DNA of 32,487 bases from Halanaerobium kushneri (GTDB taxonomy: Bacteria; Bacillota; Halanaerobiia; Halanaerobiales; Halanaerobiaceae). The stretch covers positions 1 through 32,487 of the forward strand of contig NZ_FTNC01000029.1 in NCBI RefSeq assembly GCF_900156285.1, in the 5' to 3' direction. The notes below the pieces were generated by a model. The model ran no database searches. It was not told the origin of the DNA and was given only the letters and a program-made list of their open reading frames with translations. Below, one piece after another: positions 1 through 7,873 of the stretch. Made by a program: the position numbers and the translations under genes. Numbering within the stretch: the first letter of the stretch is position 1; every line of letters starts with the position of its first letter.

Positions 1-36
1 ATATTAAAAGCAATAGTTGGGAGGTTGATCCAAGAT

Positions 37-270
37 ATGAAAGAAGAAAACTGGCAAGAAAATATGGAAATCCCATTCCATACCCCAGAAGACACAGACA
101 AAGAGTGGTATAAATACGAATGTCCTAAATGTGGGGAGGAAGATGAAGTTCCAGGCTATGTGATAGATGAGTTTGCAATGGGAAAAGATTTGAAAGAGGG
201 TGAGATGCCAGGAGTGGCATGTCCTGAATGTGGTGCGGAAATGAAGTTTAAATATACATTTGAAAGATAA
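37..270 (+). CDS. Small zinc-ribbon protein
   Basis: A 77-residue acidic protein with two CxxC knuckles, CPKCGEED near residue 31 and CPECGAEM near residue 63. This is the layout of a single zinc ribbon that binds one metal ion. I chose the ATG at 37 because the Shine-Dalgarno GGGAGG at 19-24 abuts the in-frame TTG at 25 but sits about 12 bases before the ATG. No catalytic domain is visible. Such stand-alone ribbons often belong to phage or regulatory proteins, but nothing here settles the role. The stop is followed directly by a structured intergenic segment. Confidence 0.6.
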   Translation: MKEENWQENMEIPFHTPEDTDKEWYKYECPKCGEEDEVPGYVIDEFAMGKDLKEGEMPGVACPECGAEMKFKYTFER

Positions 271-272
271 AA

Positions 273-329
273 CCCTACTAAAGAAATATTAATTAACTTC
301 TATAGTAGGGTGGCCGTCAGGCCATTTTG
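273..329 (+). other. Structured intergenic element, two stem-loops
   Basis: An 8-bp perfect stem (273-280 with 303-310, CCCTACTA/TAGTAGGG) encloses an AT-rich 22-base loop. It is followed at once by a second short stem TGGCC/GGCCA (311-315 with 320-324, loop GTCA) and a TTTTGTT tract. The second stem plus T tract could be a weak intrinsic terminator. The pair could also be a leader controlling the gene at 358. Confidence 0.45.
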
Positions 330-357
330 TTCATGTTTAAAAAAGGAGGTTTTAACT

Positions 358-660
358 ATGACATATACTACTGGTCTGACAGTTTTTAATACTGCTCCAG
401 GTGAAAAAGAAGAAATGTACTTTAATGTCTGTGACAGTAAATGTGAAGTAAAAAGAAATACTTTAGGCTATAAAGATTTTGGCTCAACCATGGCTAAAAA
501 GAAGACAAGATTTGATCAGTTTCTCTGTCCTCATGCAGAAGAAGAGTGGCATCAAAAGCTTGAAAAATTAGTTAAGCAGAAAAGAGAAAATCACAGCACA
601 AAAATTGATCAAATGCTGCAGGAAGAGATTGAAGAAATTAAGGCTGAGCATCTAGGATAA
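358..660 (+). CDS. Conserved-looking hypothetical protein with Cys/His residues
   Basis: A 100-residue protein starting at the ATG at 358, which has an ideal AAAGGAGG about 7 bases upstream; an earlier in-frame start at 310 lies inside the upstream hairpin and has no ribosome site. The middle holds CDSKC (about residues 25-29) and FLCPHAEEEWH (about 57-67), so a metal site is possible. The C-terminal third is a charged helix, QEEIEEIKAE, likely coiled coil. I do not recognise a family or function. It lies between two other small proteins in an apparent cluster of orphan genes. Confidence 0.6.
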   Translation: MTYTTGLTVFNTAPGEKEEMYFNVCDSKCEVKRNTLGYKDFGSTMAKKKTRFDQFLCPHAEEEWHQKLEKLVKQKRENHSTKIDQMLQEEIEEIKAEHLG

Positions 661-681
661 CTTTCAGCCGGGTCTACCTCT

Positions 682-704
682 CTAATATTAAAAAATAATA
701 TTAG
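682..704 (+). promoter_or_regulatory. Hairpin abutting the ribosome binding site
   Basis: A perfect 9-bp stem CTAATATTA/TAATATTAG (682-690 with 696-704, loop AAAAA) ends inside the AGGAG ribosome site (703-707) of the next gene. Folding would pair the first bases of the Shine-Dalgarno, so it could tune translation. The stem is all A-U except one G-C pair, so it would be weak. Confidence 0.4.
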
Positions 705-715
705 GAGATGATTAA

Positions 716-1075
716 ATGTTATTAGAACTACAGAAAGACATTGCTGAATTGGAGAAGGAATATAAAGAACTGAAGTTATTTGAAGTAGAATTAAAATTGA
801 TAGAAGTTGAAATGAAAGTAGTTAAATTATTAAATGGTAAGAAATTTTTAGTTAAAGCTCCTGTTGAAGAATTAAAAAATGATATAAAAAGAATTAAGAA
901 TGAACTCTATAATTTAAAAGCTGAAGAACTTGATAGTTCAATAAAAGAAATCAAAGATAAAATTGATTATATTATTGATGGACAGATGACATCTGAAATT
1001 GGTGGAGCAGGTATTTATTTTAGAAATATGAGAGAGGCAGCCAAAAAGAAAAGAGAAAAAAGAAAAGCTAAATAA
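716..1075 (+). CDS. Coiled-coil hypothetical protein
   Basis: A 119-residue, very Lys/Glu-rich protein. Residues 1-40 and 50-85 read as amphipathic heptads (LQKDIAELEKEYKELK and IKRIKNELYNLKAEEL), predicting a coiled-coil hairpin. The C-terminus is strongly basic (AAKKKREKRKAK) and might contact nucleic acid or membrane. The start at 716 is supported by AGGAG eight bases upstream. No enzymatic motif and no recognised family. It is the last of three small co-directional genes before the promoters at 1086. Confidence 0.6.
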   Translation: MLLELQKDIAELEKEYKELKLFEVELKLIEVEMKVVKLLNGKKFLVKAPVEELKNDIKRIKNELYNLKAEELDSSIKEIKDKIDYIIDGQMTSEIGGAGIYFRNMREAAKKKREKRKAK

Positions 1076-1085
1076 AATATTATAT

Positions 1086-1157
1086 TTGCTACAATTTACA
1101 AATAATGGTATAATATTTATATTATCATTGAACTTAAGCTTTAAGTTATGGTAAAAT
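1086..1157 (+). promoter_or_regulatory. Tandem sigma-A-like promoters and inverted repeat
   Basis: The first promoter is TTGCTA (1086-1091), a 17-base spacer, then TATAAT (1109-1114). The second is TTGAAC (1129-1134), a 17-base spacer, then TAAAAT (1152-1157). A perfect 7-bp inverted repeat AACTTAA-GCT-TTAAGTT (1131-1147) occupies the spacer of the second promoter and could be an operator. Both promoters would drive the Rpn-type nuclease at 1180. Confidence 0.5.
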
Positions 1158-1179
1158 ATATTTAGAAGGGAAAATTGCC

Positions 1180-2142
1180 GTGCCTGAAAAATCAAATACA
1201 CCTCATGATGATTTCTTTAAGAAGACCTTTGGCAGATTAGATATCACAAGGAATTTTCTGCAGAGTTATCTTCCGCAAAACTTGAGAGAATTTGTTGATT
1301 TCAGTGAACTTGATCCCAGACCGGTTTCTTATGCTGGAAAGAGCAGTTATTATTCTGATTTACTGTTTAAATCAAATCTAGATGATAAAAAATATGGAGT
1401 TTATTTTCTTTTTGAGCACAAAAGTTATAATGACAGATGGTCGGTAATGCAGATATTTAATTATTTAGCTAAAATCTGGATGCGCGAAAAACGAAGTAAA
1501 GGAGTTAAAAATTTATCTTTTATAATTCCAATTTTATTTTACCATGGAGGTAATGGAAGACTTGTAATAAAAAATTTTGCTGATTATTTTGATCAGAATA
1601 TAATAGAGAAATATGATTTAAATAGGTATCTTCCTGATTTTGAAGCAGTATTTTATGATTTTTCCAATGATTCTAATTTAAAATTATTAGGAGATAGAAA
1701 AGTAAGATTAACATTAAAATTTTTTATGATTGCAAAGATAAAAGATATTAAAATTGTTTATGAAGAAATAATCTCTTATGTAATTAGCGAAAACAGTGTT
1801 GATAAGGATATTTTTTATTTGGGAGTAAATTATATTGCTGATAGTAGAGAGGAATTTGATTATTATCTATTGGGAGAAAAATTAAAATTGAATGGTATGA
1901 AAAAGGAGGGCGATATTGTGGTATCAGCAGCTGATAAATTAAGACTGGAAGGTTTAAGAATTGGGGAAGAAAAAGGTGAACGAGAATTATTTAAGAAATT
2001 AATTCGTGGTAACTTTCCCCAAACAAATGAAGAAATAATACATTTAATAGATAAAGTTGATATTAAAAAAATAGAAGAATTGAGTGAAAGAATTTCCAGG
2101 ATTAAAAATATAAAGGAGTTAGAATATTATTTAAAACAATAG
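1180..2142 (+). CDS. Rpn family recombination-promoting nuclease / PD-(D/E)XK transposase-like protein
   Basis: A 320-residue member of the Rpn (YhgA-like, Transposase_31, PF04754) family, cytosolic Mg-dependent DNA endonucleases that can promote recA-independent recombination. The family opening HDDFFKKTFG is at residues 9-18. The nuclease core is D60 (SDLLFK) followed by EHK (FLFEHKSY, about residues 78-85), the D...ExK arrangement. The C-terminal region is charged and helical. The GTG at 1180 is chosen because GAAGGG lies about 10 bases upstream and the family motif begins right after it. The gene has its own promoters and terminator, so it is a free-standing unit. Its proximity to the helicase downstream resembles a defence or mobile-gene neighbourhood. 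Family call is firm; biological role is inferred. Confidence 0.88.
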   Translation: MPEKSNTPHDDFFKKTFGRLDITRNFLQSYLPQNLREFVDFSELDPRPVSYAGKSSYYSDLLFKSNLDDKKYGVYFLFEHKSYNDRWSVMQIFNYLAKIWMREKRSKGVKNLSFIIPILFYHGGNGRLVIKNFADYFDQNIIEKYDLNRYLPDFEAVFYDFSNDSNLKLLGDRKVRLTLKFFMIAKIKDIKIVYEEIISYVISENSVDKDIFYLGVNYIADSREEFDYYLLGEKLKLNGMKKEGDIVVSAADKLRLEGLRIGEEKGERELFKKLIRGNFPQTNEEIIHLIDKVDIKKIEELSERISRIKNIKELEYYLKQ

Positions 2143-2166
2143 AAAATTGAATTTATTCATACTGAC

Positions 2167-2192
2167 CCTTCTCATTTGAGGAGGTTTTTTTT
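2167..2192 (+). terminator. Rho-independent terminator after the Rpn nuclease
   Basis: Stem CCTTCTC/GAGGAGG (2167-2173 with 2178-2184, one G-U pair, loop ATTT) followed by eight T residues. Confidence 0.75.
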
Positions 2193-2205
2193 GCATTTAT
2201 ACACT

Positions 2206-2240
2206 AGTTCGCGACATAAGACTGTCAGAGCAATATGTTA
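2206..2240. repeat. 35-bp interspersed repeat, copy 1
   Basis: This segment matches 15317-15351 at about 25 of 35 positions without gaps, sharing GCGACATA, CTGTC and TATGTTA at identical spacing. Both copies lie in non-coding DNA just after a terminator. They may be the end of a mobile element or a dispersed non-coding repeat. Confidence 0.35.
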
Positions 2241-2381
2241 GATTAAATAAAAAGCTCAAATGCAGGAAATCACCAACATTTAACGAATGATTATAATTAG
2301 GAAATAAAAGTTATTGATAGAAAATATTTATGACAAAATATGACTTAAATCGACAGAATATTTAGAATGAGGTGGTTTAGA

Positions 2382-5300
2382 ATGCAGAGTAATTTCTCTT
2401 TTTTAAAAGAAAAGTGGTCAAGTTTAGCAGAAATAGCTGAGCTGGCAGAAGAAAACTTATATCAGGATCCAAACACTACAATTGTTAAATTGAGGATGTT
2501 TACTGAGCAGATTGTAGATTACATATATGCTTATGATAATTTAGAGGAGCCTGAAGAAAATAGTTTTTTTAATAAATTAGGATTGCTGGAAAGAGAAGAA
2601 TTAATTCAGGGTGAAATAAAAGGTGTATTTCATACTTTAAGAATTGAAGGAAATAAAGGTGTGCATGAGTCCTTGGATTCAACTCAAACTGCTAAAACTC
2701 TGCTTTCTTTAGGCCATAAACTTGCTGTCTGGTTTATGCAGCTTTATGGAGACTGGAATTTTGAAGCAGCTGAATTTAAACTCCCTAAGAAAAATGATGA
2801 AAAAAGAATAGACTTAGCAGCACTTGAAATGAAATATGACAGTCTGATTGAAGAACTTCAGCAGGAAATAGATAATTTGAAAAAAATTCAGGTCAGTCAG
2901 GAATTAGCAAGCAGAAAAGAAAAAAGTAAAAAAATTAGCAGTAATTTAGTTTTTAATACTGATGAAGATAACATCATTAAAATTAATAAAGATAACAGTA
3001 TAGAAATTAGTTCAGAATATAAATTTATAACCACTGATACTATTGAAGATCAGGACGAAGCTTATAAAAATTCTTGGGATGCTGTTAGAAGAGCTTTTAG
3101 CGGCAGACAGTGTCTTGCCTACTGGCGTTATCCACTCTTTTCAAAGCGGGGAGAAAAACATAAAGAACCAGATATCACAATTATTGATAAAGATTTGGGA
3201 GTTATAATCTTAGAAGTTATAGATATAACTATAGATGAATTAGCCAATGCTCAGTCTGATCGTTGGGATTTCAAAAACGGCAGCAGTCAGGAAGTAATTG
3301 ATACAGTTGAAGATAATTTATATGAACTAAAAGGTTTGTATCAGGGAAATAGAAATTTAAGAAGAATCAAAGAAAGTTCAGCAGTTATTCTACCAGAGAT
3401 AAATAAGGAGCAGTGGCAGGATCGAAACTTTGATGATCAAAGAATAATTTTCAAAAACCAGCTGACCCCGAAGAAATTTTTAAACAGACTTGGAGAAATT
3501 GATACTTTAGCTGGGAATGATACATTAAGTAGTGATGCCTGGAATGATATATTAATGATTTTAACAGGTCAGATTACTTTTGCTGAAAAGAAAGATTTTA
3601 AAAATAATATTGAAAAAGATAAAGCATCTAATTTAATTGATAAATTGTTCGGAGTATTTAAGAAAAATAAATCAAAGAATAAGGAAATGAAAACTAGAGG
3701 ACAAATTAAAGATATTATAAAATCTGATTTATTTGAAGTAGACATGCAGCAGGAAGTTATTGGGAAAACTATTCCACCTGGTCCACAGAGAATTAGAGGA
3801 ATTGCCGGTTCAGGGAAAACTGTTCTTTTAGCTCAAAAAGCTGCCCACATGCATTTAAAGCATCCGGACTGGAAAATAGCTTTAGTCTTTTTTACCCGCA
3901 GTCTGTATGACAGTGTAATTGAAGAGGTTAATAAATGGCTGAAAAGATTTAGTAATGGCAAAGTAGAGTATGATCCAGATAATAATGATCATTTACAGGT
4001 ACTACATGCCTGGGGTGCAAAAGATCAACCTGGGTTTTATCGAGTGTTATGTAAGGCGCATGATATCAAACCATTGAGTGCTCGGAGAAAAAAGCTTGTA
4101 GATGGAGCACCAAATGAAAAATTAGTTCATGCCTGTAAATTTCTTTTAGAAGATGTTGATCAGATACAAGAAGTTTATGATGCAGTCTTAATAGATGAAG
4201 CCCAGGATTTAGTAGTTGATAATGAAGAAATAAAATATGAAGGTAAGCAGCCATTTTACTGGCTTGCCTATCAGAGTTTAAAGACAATAGATGAAGATAA
4301 GGATAAACGCTTGATCTGGGCCTATGATGAAGCTCAGAGCCTTAATTCTTTAAACATACCGACTGCACCACAACTATTTGGAGATGAAGCTCATTTTAAA
4401 CGATTAGTTAGTGGTTTCCATCCTGGAGGTATCAGAAAAAGTGAGATAATGAATAAATGTTACAGAACACCTGGCCCAATTTTAACTGCCGCGCATGCAA
4501 TTGGGATGGGGCTTTTAAGAGAGGATGGGATGCTCAGAGGCTATACAACTCAGGAAGATTGGGAAAATATAGGTTATGAAGTAAAGCAAGGTAGTTTTAA
4601 TCCGGTAGGGCAGAAGGTTGTCTTACATAGAGCAGATGAAATGACTCCCAACCGAGTGCCTGAATTGTGGCCGAACGATATTATAAAGTTTAACAGCTAT
4701 AATACTCGTAAAGAAGAATTAAATAATTTAGTAGAAAAAATTAAATATAATATAGAGGTTGATGGTCTATTACCAAGCAGAGATATATTAGTAATTGCAC
4801 TTGGTAATAATAAAGAAGCATTCAAACTAAAAGTTGAGGCTGCCAGAAAATTAAAAGAGGAAGGCATTGATATCTTTATACCTAAAGCTTTAAAGAATAA
4901 TATTCTTTATCCAAACTATCCTAATGTAGATCCTAATAAATTCTGGAATGATGGGGGAGTAACCTTTACCACAACTTATAGAGCTAAAGGTAATGAGGCC
5001 TATATGGTTTATGTAATAGGGTTAGATAAAATTGCAGAAGATGAACGCAACTTTGCTTTGAGAAATCAATTGTTTGTGGCTTTAAGCAGAACTAAAGGTT
5101 GGTTAGAAGTAAGTGGAGTTGGCAATTTTTCATTTTATGAAGAATTTAAAAATGTAATTAAAAGTGGAAATACTTTTGAATTTGTTTTTCAAAGACCTCT
5201 TTTTGAAAAGAAGGTTAAAGCAGCCAAAAAGAAAGAAAAAAATTCTGAAAAAGAAAAAGTTCAAAAAGAAGAGATTAAAGAAAATAATCCTCAATTAATG

Positions 5301-5495
5301 ATAGTCGAAGAAGAATTAGATAATGAATTTGAAGATTATGAAGATGAATTTGATATTTCTGATATTGTAGAATATTTCGATGGTCGAACAGGAAAAGTGC
5401 AAGATATTGAAAATGATATATTAATTGTATTTAATGAATCAGGTAAAATCGAAAAATGGAAGATGAAAGATGTTGAATTGATTAGGCCTGGTTGA
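2382..5495 (+). CDS. Large NERD-like/UvrD-type superfamily 1 helicase
   Basis: A 1037-residue cytosolic protein likely to unwind or translocate on nucleic acid. Residues 1-125 resemble the DUF4145-like N-terminal domain of type I restriction HsdR subunits (NFSFLKEKW). A coiled stretch spans about 145-180. A NERD-like nuclease fold lies near 230-300 with PD at 263-264 and E278. The SF1 motor follows: Walker A GIAGSGKT 473-480, Walker B DEAQD 605-609, a Q/DEAQS segment near 645, CYRTPG around 694, TTYRAKGNEA near 866 and ALSRTKG with R903. An acidic linker and a small C-terminal domain (FDGRTGKV) end it. ATG 2382 is preferred because AGGTGG lies six bases upstream; the ATG at 2367 overlaps that site. 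The expected ExK lysine is isoleucine (EVI), so the nuclease may be inactive or altered. A defence role is inference from architecture and the neighbouring Rpn nuclease. Confidence 0.85.
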   Translation: MQSNFSFLKEKWSSLAEIAELAEENLYQDPNTTIVKLRMFTEQIVDYIYAYDNLEEPEENSFFNKLGLLEREELIQGEIKGVFHTLRIEGNKGVHESLDSTQTAKTLLSLGHKLAVWFMQLYGDWNFEAAEFKLPKKNDEKRIDLAALEMKYDSLIEELQQEIDNLKKIQVSQELASRKEKSKKISSNLVFNTDEDNIIKINKDNSIEISSEYKFITTDTIEDQDEAYKNSWDAVRRAFSGRQCLAYWRYPLFSKRGEKHKEPDITIIDKDLGVIILEVIDITIDELANAQSDRWDFKNGSSQEVIDTVEDNLYELKGLYQGNRNLRRIKESSAVILPEINKEQWQDRNFDDQRIIFKNQLTPKKFLNRLGEIDTLAGNDTLSSDAWNDILMILTGQITFAEKKDFKNNIEKDKASNLIDKLFGVFKKNKSKNKEMKTRGQIKDIIKSDLFEVDMQQEVIGKTIPPGPQRIRGIAGSGKTVLLAQKAAHMHLKHPDWKIALVFFTRSLYDSVIEEVNKWLKRFSNGKVEYDPDNNDHLQVLHAWGAKDQPGFYRVLCKAHDIKPLSARRKKLVDGAPNEKLVHACKFLLEDVDQIQEVYDAVLIDEAQDLVVDNEEIKYEGKQPFYWLAYQSLKTIDEDKDKRLIWAYDEAQSLNSLNIPTAPQLFGDEAHFKRLVSGFHPGGIRKSEIMNKCYRTPGPILTAAHAIGMGLLREDGMLRGYTTQEDWENIGYEVKQGSFNPVGQKVVLHRADEMTPNRVPELWPNDIIKFNSYNTRKEELNNLVEKIKYNIEVDGLLPSRDILVIALGNNKEAFKLKVEAARKLKEEGIDIFIPKALKNNILYPNYPNVDPNKFWNDGGVTFTTTYRAKGNEAYMVYVIGLDKIAEDERNFALRNQLFVALSRTKGWLEVSGVGNFSFYEEFKNVIKSGNTFEFVFQRPLFEKKVKAAKKKEKNSEKEKVQKEEIKENNPQLMIVEEELDNEFEDYEDEFDISDIVEYFDGRTGKVQDIENDILIVFNESGKIEKWKMKDVELIRPG

Positions 5496-5508
5496 TATTT
5501 ATATTAAT

Positions 5509-5601
5509 ATGACGTATTTTGACATTATTCTGGTAGTAATTACAATTTCAGTTATGATTGCTGCTTTCATCATAACTCTAAAAATCCAGAAATCAAAATA
5601 A
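5509..5601 (+). CDS. Possible 30-residue single-pass membrane peptide
   Basis: A short frame beginning 13 bases after the helicase stop encodes a 30-residue peptide: MTYFD, then about 19 uninterrupted hydrophobic residues (IILVVITISVMIAAFIITL), then KIQKSK. This is the profile of a single transmembrane helix with a positive cytoplasmic tail. There is no clear ribosome binding site, so expression would depend on translational coupling with the helicase. It could be a chance frame in AT-rich DNA. Confidence 0.3.
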   Translation: MTYFDIILVVITISVMIAAFIITLKIQKSK

Positions 5602-5696
5602 TACTTTTATTGAACAAAGAAGCTTATATAATATATTAGATAAATAACCGACATCTAAAGTGATGTTTCAAACTCATGTAGAAAGGACTAATAAAT

Positions 5697-6384
5697 ATGC
5701 TAATTCAGGCAACAGCTAAATTAAGAAATGAGTTAAATTTTAAAAAAAGAAAGACCGGATTTGTTTTCCTGGCATGCTAATTTTCTTAGAATTAATCGGA
5801 GAAAAACAGTAGTTTTAGTTAATGATGCCTGTGACTATTCTGTAATCTTATATGGCATGAAAAAAGATGATTTTAATAATTTTAACGAGCGGGTCAAAGA
5901 AGGAATAAGAAAAACTTTTGAACAGGAAGGAATTAAAGCAAGTTTAATAGAAAAATATTTATCTCAATTTGAAGATTTCTATTTCACAAAAGCAAAAGAT
6001 AGAAGTTATATAGCTAGAATGAATAATTCCTGTAAAATGACTAAAAGATTTGCAGATCGATTTAGTGAAAATGAAGTTAAACTTAAAGATGTTCTACCAG
6101 CCAGAATTAAATATATTTACGATTATGGTGATAACTGGCATCATTATATTGAAACTGAAGAGATTATAGATGATTATAAGTCAAATAAGCCGACACTTTT
6201 GGATGGTGAAGGAACTGCACCACCTGAAGATGTAGGAGGAGTTGGTGGTTTTAGTGAATTTATGCAAATAATCAACAATCCAGATGATGAAGATTATGAA
6301 TCTATGCTGGAGTGGGCTAAAATCCAGAGATTTAAAGAATATGATTCAGAAAAGATAAAATCTGAGCTTGAAAGTTATTTTTAA
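5697..6384 (+). pseudogene. DUF6933/pRiA4b ORF-3-like protein, frameshifted in an A7 run
   Basis: The protein would be about 228 residues. The N-terminal piece starts at ATG 5697 behind AAAGGA and reads MLIQATAKLRNELNF. The rest continues in the +1 frame as KKERPDLFSWHANFLRINRR, the DUF6933-like opening. Removing one A from the seven-A run at 5742-5748 joins the two. The C-terminal half has the plasmid pRiA4b ORF-3 signature: IYDYGDNWHH, then LDGEGTAPPEDVGG and a terminal EWAK helix. Its molecular function is unknown; the domain appears in mobile and accessory regions. The break may be decay, a phase-variable tract or a sequencing error. The next gene has a related domain and is also frameshifted. 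Confidence 0.75.
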
Positions 6385-6413
6385 TATATATCGATTTAGG
6401 AAGTTTAATTTTT

Positions 6414-7096
6414 ATGAAAGGCAAATGCAATATTTGTGGGAAAGAATATACTCAATCAGGAATGTCCAGACATTTAAAATCCTGTTTAGAAAAGCATTAT
6501 GATAAAATAATTGCAGAAGACAAATCTCAAAAAAGCTTATATTATCATATTTATGTCAAAGGTACACACAGGTCAGATTACTGGCTGCAGCTGCAGGTCA
6601 AAGAAGATGCTAAATCAAGTGATCTTGACAAGTTTTTACGTGATATCTGGCTGGAATGCTGCAATCATCTGAGTGAATTTGAAATTAATGAGCAGCGATT
6701 TACTTCCAGTGGAATTAATATGAGTAAAAAAATCAAAGATGTTTTAAGTGAAAAAATTAAATTTCATATACCTATGATTTTGGTTCTTATACTAAATTAG
6801 ATATGAATGTAGTTAATGTATTTAAAGCAGAGGAAAGAAAAGATAAGATTAGTGTTTTGGCAAGGAATAATCAGCCTGAAATCAAGTGCAGTCACTGTGA
6901 TAACCCTGCTGAATATATCTGTCCGGATTGTATTTACAATGGTCTTGGTTGGTACTGCAGTGATTGTCTTGATAAACATGAAGAAAATAATTGTATGTGG
7001 GATTCCAAGAATCTTTTACCAGTTGTTAACTCACCCCGAGTTGGAGTTTGTGCATATACTGGCAATAAAAAAAGGAGGAGGTTAATAAATGGATAA
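6414..7096 (+). pseudogene. Zinc-finger/pRiA4b-like protein, frameshifted near 6764
   Basis: The first frame (6414-6763) begins with a C2HC-type finger, CNICGKEYTQSGMSRHLKSC (residues 5-24), then a pRiA4b-like domain (YYHIYVKGTHRSDYWLQLQV). It runs out of frame at KIKFH. The other frame picks up at 6767 as YTYDFGSYTKLDMNVVNVF, which is the expected continuation. It ends with a second cysteine-rich module: CSHC, CPDC, WYCSDCLDKH, then LLPVVNSPRVGVCAYTG. One missing base near 6764 explains the break. The tail overlaps the next gene by eight bases, so the two were once co-translated. Function unknown; probably a metal-binding member of the same family as the upstream gene. Confidence 0.75.
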
Positions 7097-7781
7097 CTTA
7101 AAGAAAATATTAGATGATTTCTTAACAGATCAGAAGGAGAGGTTAAGCAAGCGTACTTATAATGATTATAGTAATGTAATATCTCTTTTTGAAGATTATT
7201 TAAATAGCTATGCTTATATGCATCTACCGGCGAAAGAACAGGATAATTTTGAAGAGAAAGCGATTTATGGAGAGGAGAGCTATTGTGAGATGTATTCAAT
7301 TGATCAGCTGAGTAGTATGCAGATAGATGACTTTATGGCTGATTTTATGATCAGAAAAGTAATGGCTGAAAAATATTTAATGAAAAAGACAGCTACAGTA
7401 ATGCGCCGCTTCAGTAAATGGTTGAAAAATAATGATTATATTACTGAGGAAAAATTTGATATCATTTATTCTACAATCAACGAAAAAAAAGATAGTCTGC
7501 CTAAAGCAGCTGAATTGTCTGATTTAATTTATGATGAATCAATAAAAAATGAATTTAATAAATATAGTTCTTATGAGGAAGGTAATTATGCTGTCATCAA
7601 AATAAAGCCGGGTAAATTATGGGTTAAAGATTATATGGAGGCTGGAGAAGAGATAGGTCCAGTTATAGTTCCTAAAAAAATAACTGATCTTGCGGAAAGA
7701 GATTTTTTTGTCTTTCTTGAGTTAGGGAAGAAGAATGGGAAGTATTATATAGTTAATAGCGGCAATGTTTATCCTTATTAG
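7089..7781 (+). CDS. Integrase SAM-like N-terminal domain protein without a catalytic domain
   Basis: An intact 230-residue protein with GGAGGAGG just upstream of the ATG. Residues about 5-45 (LDDFLTDQKERLSKRTYNDY) and 85-130 resemble the core-binding SAM-like helices of tyrosine recombinases. The C-terminal part is instead a small beta-rich domain (NYAVIKIKPGKLWVKDY to the end). No R-H-R-Y recombinase residues follow, so it cannot be a complete integrase. It probably binds DNA or protein. It overlaps the preceding pseudogene by eight bases, indicating an original operon. Exact function unknown. Confidence 0.65.
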   Translation: MDNLKKILDDFLTDQKERLSKRTYNDYSNVISLFEDYLNSYAYMHLPAKEQDNFEEKAIYGEESYCEMYSIDQLSSMQIDDFMADFMIRKVMAEKYLMKKTATVMRRFSKWLKNNDYITEEKFDIIYSTINEKKDSLPKAAELSDLIYDESIKNEFNKYSSYEEGNYAVIKIKPGKLWVKDYMEAGEEIGPVIVPKKITDLAERDFFVFLELGKKNGKYYIVNSGNVYPY

Positions 7782-7873
7782 AATTGTTGTTGTGAAATGT
7801 TTATTGCTCCTGAAAGATTAGAAAGATATAATTAATTTGATTATTTCTCAAGGCTTTTAAAAAGGAGTTAAAA

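Noticed and set aside
938-1201. Minus-strand 87-residue frame opposite the coiled-coil gene
   Set aside because: Phe/Ile/Asn-rich shadow of the AT-rich plus-strand gene, with no ribosome site and overlapping the promoters.
4066-4287. Minus-strand frame inside the helicase
   Set aside because: Antisense to the conserved Walker B region; His/Leu-rich composition typical of a shadow.
5650-5670. Short inverted repeat ACATC/GATGT as an operator
   Set aside because: Only five pairs in AT-rich DNA with no other support.
6816-7085. Alternative plus-strand frame over the Cys-rich module
   Set aside because: The competing frame carries the CxxC motifs and the natural continuation of the upstream gene; this one has none.
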